Origin: Paraescarpia echinospica
Taxonomy: Eukaryota; Annelida; Polychaeta; Sabellida; Siboglinidae
Assembly: GCA_020002185.1 (NCBI GenBank)
Contig: CM034533.1
Coordinates: 66,996,119 to 67,060,118, forward strand
Reading direction: 5' to 3'
Length of the DNA: 64,000 bases
Shown here: positions 12,471-21,481 of the stretch, piece after piece
Numbering within the stretch: the stretch's first letter is position 1
Layout of the letters: every line of letters starts with the position of its first letter
Notes under the pieces: generated by a model
Database searches by the model: none
Told to the model about the DNA's origin: nothing
Seen by the model: only the letters and a program-made list of their open reading frames with translations
Translations under genes and position numbers: made by a program

Positions 12471-13906
12471 CATTTTAGCAATGTTGTTTAGGAGTAAGTT
12501 GCAGTAGTCAATGCGACTGCTAATTAATTAATTAATTAATTACGTAAACCATGTTTGACCTAGGACCGCAAAAGTAACAGTAAATGGGGACATTTCAAAC
12601 TGGAAATCTGTGTTGACTGGTGACATTGGTGTCCATACTCAGATAAGTATTACAACATAAAAATACAATTTCAGTGAGTCCTACACATTTAGTAAATTCC
12701 GTCATGTGGTGCAAGGCGCATCCCGTGTAATCCATATTTATAAATAGTGTTTACATTTATGGGAACACCGACAAAGAGGTACGTATAGAGGTTCAAGTAG
12801 AGTGTCTACTCGAACCTCTATACATGTATAATAATAATTAATCCCCTTATGTCTTATGTATGTTTTGGATAACGAAATTGAGTTGCAAAATAGCTATATA
12901 CAAAATAAAACGTAGATCATGAACAAATGTTCACTGTGCGATTCGCCACCTAGCGACTAAGCTGGTGCTATGATAGACAAAGTAACAATGAAAAACTATT
13001 ATTTTGCTTTATTTTATTGTGACTTGTTTCAATACAAGTTAAATGTTGAATAATTTCGAAAGGATAGTATTACATGATAAAGGTTTATTCGCATTATTTT
13101 TGTTTCAATGCTGGCCTCCGAGCAAATCATAATCTCTACACCAGATTTGGGGTAAAGCCGCCTAGCGGATAACAATGGAAACCCATTAATAATCTAGGCC
13201 TAGTGATAGGGTGCTGCCACCTCACGGCGTCTGAATAATCTAGGCTATTATCTACTTAGTTTTTGAATGAACTTGCCGTCATTGCAACCTTCACCTGTCA
13301 ACAGTCCCATATGGCAGTTCAAATGTCATCAACAGTAACTTACAGTGAGATATATATTTCCACAATTCGCATAAGTTTTCATAATCTCTATTTATTCAGT
13401 ATTATAAAATGTACATATAAAACCATATTTGCCAGTATTTATGTCACCTATTCATACAAAGGGTGCCTCTAAAATTGGGGTCAAAAGTAATTCTTAACTG
13501 CTGCGAAAGCCTTATACATTCACTAACCCAGGCACACTTATAAAATGGTTCATAGTATAGCGACTGCCTTGACATTTAACCTCAGTAATAAATTAATGGA
13601 CACAACTAACAAAAGGCATCAGCAGAATAATAGTCACATAAAAATGGTCAGCCCTGCCTATTCTGGTCCCGTTGATTTCCTGGCCGAGATCTGTGTTGAC
13701 GACCATCGTATGACAGGACAACAGCCCCAACAGCTGTGTCTTGTCATCTCAGATCGATGCCCGGTGATTAGACCAGTGACTGAAACCCACCTTTCAATCG
13801 CACCGAGATCCAGCAAATAAAAATCTATCACCGTCTAAACAACCACAAAAACCAGCAGCAGCTTGGCGAAATGAATTCCTACAACTAAAGGTACATCTAC
13901 TCGGCT
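12471..13906. other. No recognised gene
   Basis: AT-rich intergenic sequence with a TTAA/AATT tract near 12523-12541 and a 41-base hairpin at 12783. The ORFs at 13263-13472 and 13545-13820 show no domain I recognise. Confidence 0.5.
12783..12823. repeat. Strong 41-nt hairpin
   Basis: 19-base arms beginning GTATAGAGGTTC with one mismatch and a 3-base loop. It lies alone in intergenic sequence. It could be the residue of a fold-back or a small MITE. Confidence 0.8.
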
Positions 13907-14052
13907 CAGAGATGGAGTAATCGTACTCTGTAATCGTACTCGTGGTAATCCTAATCGTACTTTTTGAGTAATCGTACTCGTTTACATTGGTCAAATCAGC
14001 CAAGTAATCGTAATCGTACTCGATTACATTACCAAAGTAATCGTAATCATGA
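13907..14052. repeat. ATCGTACTC-type short repeats, possible hAT terminus
   Basis: Variants of GTAATCGTACTC recur about ten times and turn into the inverted form GATTACTTAATCACGATTAC at the right. The block starts CAGAGATGG, which resembles hAT terminal repeats. No transposase was found nearby. Confidence 0.4.
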
Positions 14053-14407
14053 TTACTTAATCACGATTACAATTTTTTTTCATATAAACAGTTGCAAGCA
14101 AATAGATTAGACAAATATAAATGGCAATACCAGAGGTAATCTAATAAATGTAATAGTAATTGAGCTATTACTCCCCAGAGAAGCCAGTCCTAGCCACATC
14201 ACCCTCCTGCTTACTGTTGTAGTACAAAGTTATAATAGTGACAGTCTCTGGGAAGCAATGCAGTAAATAAGCCTCCCCTACCATCTTCCTTTGTCATTTT
14301 CGAAGCCATGCCAGTTGTACTGTTTTCACTGTTAGTATGGTGTGAATGATTGGTCATGGTTCTATGATGGCCGAGAAGGGCCATCGCGTTTTTGTGTGGC
14401 AACCTGC

Positions 14408-14652
14408 AGCGCCATAGGGCGATGGCGCGATGCGATGCGCGATGCGATGGACGATGCGATGCGCGATGGACGATGCACGATGCGATGGGCGATGGGCGAT
14501 GCGATACGCGATGCGCGATGCGATGAGCGATGCGCGATGCGCGATGCGATACGCGATGCGATGCGCGATGCGATACGCGATGCGATACGCGATGCGATGC
14601 GCGATGCGATGCGCGATGCGATGCGCGATGCGATGCGATGCGCGATGCGATG
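14408..14652. repeat. GCGATGCGAT satellite array
   Basis: About 240 bases built of GCGATGCGAT and GCGATGGAC-like units. Long ORFs on both strands (Ser-His-Arg or Met-Arg-Asp repeats) are artefacts. Shorter relics occur at 34620-34674 and 58308-58356, always next to the same TATACATTATAAAGG-like sequence, so the array is a fixed part of the element edge. Confidence 0.9.
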
Positions 14653-14773
14653 GTATACATTATAAAGGTGCCGCAATGAGCATGCGTACGCCGAAAACGA
14701 GACTTGGGCAGCGATTTTTATTTATTTGTATTAAACACATTTCTTTTTGTGTTCAGATCATGTGATGATGGCT

Positions 14774-16412
14774 GATGACGCTGACTGTACGTATACGGTT
14801 ACACATATAGTTTTGCGCACAAACGATTATGTGATTGTACTTCTAAATATTGTCTCGGACTGGGATTGAATTTAGCCAAACAAAAACGGGTGCCAGGCAG
14901 GCAGCGTCTTCGCATAAACTAGACTAGGGACTGAAATAGATTACTTTATAACATGAAATATGTACCTATTCAACATTTTATTTGTTAAATAATTATTGTT
15001 TCCATCTGGATATCCCTGATCGCAAATATAAACACAATTTTGTGTGCCTGCAGACACGATGAACCAGGGATGGTTAAGGTATTTCCCAGTTTAACATTAA
15101 CCAACAGTTTTGAAGCCTATTTGTTTATATTTATTAATTAATGACATAATATCTGTTCAGAATGCAAACATGTTATTTATAACTTATATAAATTAAAATA
15201 TAAACTTTTCATAATTTATACTTCTTGATTTACTCCACGGTCCCCAATAATTCCATGTCTGGAAAAAAACTGACACATATTCCATGAGACGATCTTCGAT
15301 ACAAATGCAGTGGTGTTTAATAACTTAATCTGAGTTCCATAGTAGCACATAAAAGCAGCGTTGCGCCGAAATACAAGTACGAATAACGCGGTGTCAATAA
15401 ATGGTCCCGCTCAAATCAGACTACCAGCGCTATTGGACCACGCAATAAACAGCCGAAATTGACAGGAAGTTAACTTGTAGTATGTCTACTAGGAGGTGCA
15501 CGGTGAGCGCGGTGCGTCTACAATTCGATTCACTTAGGGGTCATCTCAGAATGTCGATGTCCGATATCAGACGAAATTACTTTCATTTTGCCTCAGTCCC
15601 CCCACCCCCTCCATCAGACGAATTTTTTTAAACATTAATATGATGATACCAGTATAATTAAGAGTGTCGGTCTATGGCCGACGCCAGATGAAACTGCCTC
15701 AGACCCTCGTCCCCCAAACAAAAATAATTTCGCTTGATATCGGATATCGACGTTCCGAGCAAAAATGAAAATTTAATTACAGTCTAAGAACAACGATTCG
15801 GGACCTCGTTTGTGCATTTTATATGTAGGTTTGGTAAAATAATTAGAGACAATACTATTTTAGTTTACGATTTATATATTTTATCATAAACTAAAGACAC
15901 TAAAGTTTAGTAGGGTCTAAGTGATTATAGTTATTAATATATATATATTGTTTTATTTATGTAAGGCATAATGAACATGATATGTACACATATGAAAATA
16001 TATCATGTCATTAATGAATAAATATTCAAGAAATGTATACTTCAAAGCCCACGGTTAATGTTCAACTGAAAAATGCCATCAACATCCCTGTTTTTCATGT
16101 GTGGAGGTACATAAATTATCATTTATATTTTCGATCAAGGATATTCAGATGAAACCATTCAAAAATGAAATGGAGAGTGGTAGACGAGGTACACACCTCA
16201 TGCTACGAAGTTATTCATTTTTGGTCTCCGGTTTTTGTGAGAGAACCTAGATTACATTCTTTAAAGTGATTGCCCGCATGCCCCCATTTATCTTAGTCTA
16301 AACTCAATCGCATTAGGCTTCTATCATAATATTTAGAAGTACAATCACATAATCTTTCGTGCACAATAACTAGACGTGTAACCATATATGCACACTCAAA
16401 GTCATCAACCAT
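14774..16412. repeat. Long imperfect inverted repeat inside X
   Basis: 14774-15200 is related to the reverse complement of 15950-16412. Shared landmarks in order are a GTATACGGTTACAC-like block, GATTATGTGATTGTAC, CATCTGGATATCC versus CATCTGAATATCC, and an ATTAATGACAT-like block. A third divergent relative lies inverted at 34250-34520. The arrangement is fold-back-like. Confidence 0.7.
15541..15761. mobile_element. MITE-like element nested in X
   Basis: About 220 bases with inverted ends containing GTCGATGTCCGATATCA. The same insertion sits in the second X copy at 56183-56406, so it predates the separation of the copies. No coding sequence. Confidence 0.7.
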
Positions 16413-16534
16413 GGACACATGCGTTGAACAGAAAAGGCATCCAGTGTTGCCTAAGGTCACGAATTTGTTCAAGCCCAGACAACAAAGCCAAACCCAAAAC
16501 ACTGGCGTCGGAACATGGTGGATATTTGGTGGGT

Positions 16535-16735
16535 TGAGGCTCTCCAAAACCTCGATTTGCTCTCCCCCTCTTGAGGCTCGCCAGAACAGGCACATTAAGG
16601 CTCTCCAACATCACAATTTGCACACCCGTTGAAGCTCGCCAAAATTACTCCATCTTCAAGCTCTTCAAAAACCTCGATTTGCACCCGCTGTCAAACATTT
16701 ACATTGAGGCTCTCCACAAACATGAATTTGAACTC
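16535..16735. repeat. Degenerate minisatellite (GAGGCTCTCCAAAACC type)
   Basis: Five or six copies of a roughly 40-45-base unit alternating GAGGCTCTCCAA and GAGGCTCGCCA with TCGATTTGCAC. It recurs inverted at 55210-55430. The short ORFs across it are repeat artefacts. Confidence 0.75.
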
Positions 16736-16883
16736 CTCATATATCCATGTCTGTCAGGGGTGAAACCGGCCTCGATTCCAATGCTCAATTACAATTTTTA
16801 TATACTCGTTTGTGCTGAATCATATAGAAAACGACATTGCTCTATAGTCTAACAAAATAAGTACTGTTACAGCCGTGTAACAT

Positions 16884-17148
16884 AGGTGTTAAGGTGTATC
16901 AGAATGGGACGAGGAAAGGCGAATGTGTTTTTGGAGGACAATCGTTCAGATGGGACCACCTTGATGATATGTTGCAAGACATGTTGTTGTCTATGGAAGT
17001 TCCCATAGAAACCAGGAGTATACACCTCAACAATAAACTAATAAAAATATTGAATGAGTATTGGTTTACATTATTTATTCATTGTAAATACGGAGAAATT
17101 ACATTATCACATAAGTATGTACGGTATCAGCGGTATGCATGGTCATAG
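16884..17148 (+). pseudogene. Doublecortin-like exon fragment (copy 1)
   Basis: After a TAACATAG acceptor-like site the codons read GVKVYQNGTRKGECVFGG, then SFRWDHLDDMLQDMLL and a basic tail. Doublecortin domains start with a basic strand ending in Y-x-N-G and then have F-x-x-[FW]-D-x-L-L-x-x-[LM], which fits loosely. The match is by eye and weak. The peptide is nearly identical in the inverted copy at 42032-42310. If real, it is a host exon caught in the repeat. It could also be chance. Confidence 0.3.
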
Positions 17149-17239
17149 TAATTAGCATCACACGTTTTGCTTTCGTAAACACATTATACCACACGTCAAT
17201 TACATATTATATATATATATATATATACATATATGTACA

Positions 17240-17273
<34 letters not shown>

Positions 17274-17275
<2 letters not shown>

Positions 17276-17541
17276 TAGTAATTAGATGGCTCAGACTACG
17301 GGTCAAGCCAAAAGATCAAAGGAAGATCGAAGGGTTCGGCATGTTGGTTCGCCAGAACGGTTGTGTCTGGTTTTACAGCTTACTTATAAAAAAACGTTTT
17401 ATTAATCGTTAATGTGACCTTTCCTTTTTATGATTAGTCGTGGCGCCAGCCTCGTTTTCATTTAAGTAATGCTGACATCTAGTGAATTGGAGTTAAAACG
17501 AAGTACACAGTAGCACCTCTAGCGCGGTAATCGATAATCAA
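17274..17541 (+). repeat. Polinton left terminal inverted repeat
   Basis: Pairs with 32041-32306 at high but not perfect identity, with scattered substitutions and one-base indels. Shared landmarks are GGCTCAGACTACGGGTCAA, GATTAGTCGTGGCGCCAGCC and GCTGACATCTAGTGAATTG. The divergence between arms, identical at insertion, indicates age. Confidence 0.95.
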
Positions 17542-19300
17542 TAATATTAATCAATAATCGATACTCGATAATCAATAATCGCTAATATAATCAATATTCG
17601 ATAATATAATAAATAATCTATAATCGATAATCATTGACTATATATAGCGTATGGTTATGTACTTGGTTATATGTGTGTTTATGACGTTTGCTGCGTGGTT
17701 ATATGTGTGGTTATGACGTTTGCGCTGAAATAAATACACTGTGTTTTTCGTTCCTGTGCAATTCCGTCTAGCTATACGAAGTTCTTCGGTTAGTGCAACT
17801 GGGACGCCGGTTACAACCTGCATTTTGCGTAAGTTGGTAATACAACGGCGAGGCCGCTAAATCTCTTACGCGCGGTTGTCTACTTATAAAAACTGCGCGC
17901 GCCTGCTTTGCCGTGAGGCGAAACGGTATGCCCTAGTTAGCGCGGGCGGAGCAGGTACGGCTGCCTACAGCCGGCGCTAAGCACTGACGTTGTATCGTAT
18001 TTCGGCATTCTTTGGATCGTGGTGGCGTTGTTATTAAGCTGAAGTTGTCGGCAATATTAATAAACAATTCGCTGACACTAGGCGGAGAAAGCTAGATGGA
18101 TAATGTGACTGCTGCGTTATTAAGGTGTACGCAATAGTTGGAATATAGAGAAGCTAGGTGGAGCTAGATGCTGTATGTACAAAATAGTTGGATTAAACTA
18201 AAGGAAACGGTAAGCTTGTGACAAGTCACCGTTAAAATAAAGTACTATAGCGTGTGTTGCAATCAATTTTATTTATTCCATCGCTCTAGTCGAGCAAATA
18301 TCAGCGTGATGACATAACGGGGCGACGGACAGGTCGTCCGGACCGAGGCGCCAGGCGAACACCTGGGGGTCCGCCGTGAATGAGTTGTCCGGGGGGACCA
18401 TGGTCAATCCCAAAGCCGTTTCGGGGGCGAGGTTGCGGCGTTTCCTGTACGGGGCGAGGTCGCGGCGTTCCCAGTACAACGGCGGTCGGCAGATGTCGGC
18501 GTTGTCTGAATGTTACGGGGCGCGGAGGGCTGGCTGCTTGGGCGGCGGGCGGGCTGGCGGGCTGGCGGGCTGGCGGGCTGGCGGGCTGGCGTGCTGTTCG
18601 AGGAGCTGCGCGCGTCCTGCGGGCGGCGCGTTGTGGTGACTGCCCGGTCGGGGAGGACTGCTAGGACGCGCAGTGCCGCGTCCCCGTCCAAAGCCGTTTC
18701 TACGCGATAGCGTAAAGAGAGTAATGCTACGGCCTATGTTGACCGTAGCGAACTCTCTAAACCTGTAAAATAAAATTACACTGTCTGTAGGTAACGTACC
18801 TACAGGGTCGTGAGGCGCGTAAAATGAAATTATAGTTAGTATATGTAAACCAAAGTATGGAATAAAATTAGAGTGTCTGTAGGTAAACGTACCGGCTGTT
18901 GGGGTCGTGAGGCGCGCCTCTCTCCGTATTTTCGTGTTGGCTCGTGGTAGCTGCCGATTAATGGAATGACGCGCAATTGATTGCGCAACGCTAGTTGTTA
19001 GTATGAACGCCTGCCGGTTAGCACGTAGACCACTTACATAAGCGCCTTTACCAGCTGGTTACATAAGTTTATAAAGTCTTAATGAAAGGCTAAACGCGTA
19101 AAATAAACGGTCTATAATACGAAGTAAGGACTAGAGAATCTTATGGTAAACTTATATTCGAAAATAGCCCTCTATAAAAGCGACGTTCAATTTGTGTACT
19201 AATATGATCGAGAGGTTTTTTCTAGTTTTAATAACCTTGCCAGACTCGGCTGTTTTGTGGCGTGAGTGTTCGAGCACACGCAATATACTTGCTACGCTTG
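17542..19300. other. Polinton left non-coding region with short repeats
   Basis: Holds ATCGATAATCAATA-type repeats at 17529-17635, two copies of GGTTATATGTGTG...ATGACGTTTGC near 17660-17730, a GGGCTGGC tandem at about 18540-18592, and two copies of a block with TCTGTAGGTAA and GGGTCGTGAGGCGCG at 18783 and 18871. The first of these contains a perfect hairpin, TGTAGGTAACGTACCTACA (18786-18804). A TATAAAA lies at 19173. GC-rich ORFs on both strands at 18376-18710 look like repeat artefacts. This may be the replication/terminal-protein control region, but that is inference. Confidence 0.6.
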
Positions 19301-19307
19301 TATAAAT
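19301..19307 (+). promoter_or_regulatory. TATA box ahead of the RPA-like gene
   Basis: TATAAATA followed by GGGCGG, 88 bases upstream of the CACCATG start at 19395. A second TATAAAA at 19173 is further away. The spacing would put transcription start near 19330. Confidence 0.55.
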
Positions 19308-19394
19308 AGGGCGGCCGAGAACGCCTCTGTATTAGCCTATTGGCGGTGTAGTAACGTTGTGTGTTATTATTCGCAGACCATCGTCGCTGTCACC

Positions 19395-20546
19395 ATGTCG
19401 GTTCAAGGCGAACAAGGGGCGTTGAAGAAAGAGAAAACGACGGCTAGAAAACAGAAGCTGTCGATCGTCGCTGCTGGAGAACCGAAGCCTCCCGCGGCAT
19501 CCGCTGTTTCGGCGTCGTTGGGCACCGTCGTCGTCGAGCAGCCGGCCGAGGCCGCCGCGGCATCGTCAGCGCTCGATTCAACCATGGTGAGTGTATTCGA
19601 GCCGTCCGTTGTGAGCCTGGAAGAGATCGTAGTGGCGGCGGACGGGTAGTATAAGATATCTACACCTGTGAGGATCGCCGCAATCGCGTGGCGGGGAAAA
19701 TGTACGTACGCTGGTTGTCCTGAGTGTAAGCGTAACGTATTGCGATCCAGAGGCGGCACTATGTGTACTCAAGGTGTACAAGTTAAACCGGAAAACTATT
19801 TTTCGGTTCGCGCCATGATAAAGGGAGTCGGGGTCGATGACGAGATTTGGCTTACTCTATTCGGGGACGCCATGTCGGAACTCGTCTCTTACGACGCCGA
19901 CTATCTGACCGATATGATGCCGAAACAGCTGCGCGAAACTGTGATGGCACTAGTCGGTACGACCCTGGAAGTGTCCCTGCGAAAGACCGTATGGGGCATT
20001 ATGTCGACGTACACCGTCCGGAGTGTGAGTGTAGTTTCGAAGCCAGAGTAACGCCCTTGAATGACTAACGCTTCGCTTGTTGCTGTAGGACGCCGTAATC
20101 GCCGCCGCTTTGAACCACGAAGAGGAGGAGGAGGCCAGCACAGCGCCACCGGCCGAGAAACGCGCGAAAGTTCCATGTCCGCTAAGGAGGGAAACGGCGA
20201 TTCGCCTGCCTTCTTATGTCGACGACAACGCGCAAGAGGCGGCGCCGCCCAAGTACGTTACCTTGTATCCGGTGCCGCCGCCAGAGGTCGTGTCCGTCGG
20301 CTCGTCGGACGATCTTCCGTCGTTGATCGAGGGCGCCCAACCGCAGCCGTTTGACCACCACCTCGAGTTGCAGGTGCACCTAATACACTCGTTCGCGGGA
20401 CGGCAAAGGTGCATGATGAACACCTTCGCGAAATGATTGGGGAAAAGATAATGGGGAGCGCGCGCGAAATCTGCGGTGATTGTCCCCCCGAAGAAGGATG
20501 CCCGTTTGTGCATATGTACGGGTATCGAGGCAGGAAGCCCAGCTGA
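19395..20546 (+). pseudogene. RPA-C-like single-strand-DNA-binding protein with intron
   Basis: Start is CACCATG at 19395. Residues 1-84 are low-complexity (Lys/Ala-rich). An in-frame TAG at 19647 is followed by a zinc-ribbon/OB region: CTYAGCPECKRN, GTMCTQG, then WLTLFGDAMSEL, resembling the C-terminal domain of replication protein A70. The fourth zinc ligand reads Gly. A 64-bp intron fits at 20025-20088: GTGAGT donor, CTAAC branch-like site, TGTTGCTGTAG acceptor, phase 0. Exon 2 is acidic with a KRAK patch and changes frame near 20405. The downstream frame ends with ICGDCPPEEGCPFVH, a second possible zinc knuckle, and a stop at 20544. Likely role: coating displaced strands during PolB replication. 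The RPA assignment is by eye. Confidence 0.55.
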
Positions 20547-20699
20547 CGCTATCGCCTCTTGTATGAAGATGTGTCTAGAATAACCGATCGGTTTTTTTCA
20601 GCCCGCGCTCGACTCTCTTCTGCACGGATCTCTCTTGTCATACGCCGCGCGAATGATATGCGTGCTAGAAGATCAATGCGTGCCCTTGATAACGTACTT

Positions 20700-21262
20700 C
20701 TGGAGTCCGAAGTGAAGCACTACCTGCTGAAGAGAGCTTGCCTCAGTTATTGACATTAATAGTTGTTGTCCTTTCGCCGTGTTTACGAACATTAGTGTTG
20801 TGGCATAAAGTCTTATTTCACCCGTGGTGAAGTACTACCCGCTGAAGAGCTTAAAGCCGCTTGACATTAATAGTTGTTGTCCTATCGCCGTGTTTACGAA
20901 CATTAGCATTGTGGCATAAAGCCTTGTTTCACCCGCGGTGAAGCACTACCTGCTGAAGATAGCTTGCTTGACATTAATAGTTGTTGTCCTACCGCCGTAT
21001 TTACGAACATTAGTATTGTGGCATAAAGCTTTGTTTCACCACGCGATGCTTAATAAAAGGCGGTGAATTGCCTGACATTAATAGTTGCTGTCCTATCGCC
21101 GTGTTTACGAACATTAGTATTGTGGCATAAAGCCTTGTTTCACCAGCGGTGCTTAATGAAGAGAGCTTGCTTGATATTAATAGTTGTTGTTTTGTGGCAT
21201 AAAGCATTACATGTATGTATGTATCACCACGCGATGCTTAATAAATTGTTGAAAACGTACGA
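20700..21262. repeat. About 100-115-bp tandem repeat inside the Polinton
   Basis: Five copies of a unit starting TGACATTAATAGTTGTTGTC and including CCGTGTTTACGAACATTAG, TGTGGCATAAAG and TTTCACC lie at about 20752, 20867, 20969, 21072 and 21173; the last is shortened. It sits exactly between the RPA-like gene and PolB, so it could be 3' UTR/promoter sequence or a replication-linked array. Confidence 0.85.
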
Positions 21263-21481
21263 AAAACTCTTGTCTCCTAGTAAGAAAATAAACACACACC
21301 AGTCCTATATAGGCAATATGTGACACGATGCTTGTCGAAAATCCGTGCGACCCCGTTCCAGAGGTAACATCGTTTCTCCGCTGCTGCCACCTACCGCACT
21401 AGAGGCACGGAGAATCAGTCAGCACCACTCAGTCCTAGCGGCTTTCAACGCGCCGCATTATATTTCACATACACATACACG

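Noticed and set aside
14211..14765. Ser-His-Arg and Met-Arg-Asp repeat ORFs on both strands
   Set aside because: Direct translation of the GCGATGCGAT array; no unique sequence.
18376..18710. Overlapping GC-rich ORFs on both strands near the Polinton left end
   Set aside because: They cross a GGGCTGGC tandem repeat, have no domain and are open in several frames.
19566..19670. A second intron starting at GTGAGTGTATTC (about 19588)
   Set aside because: A donor-like site exists but no acceptor with a pyrimidine tract was found before the zinc-ribbon codons; the in-frame TAG at 19647 explains the break.
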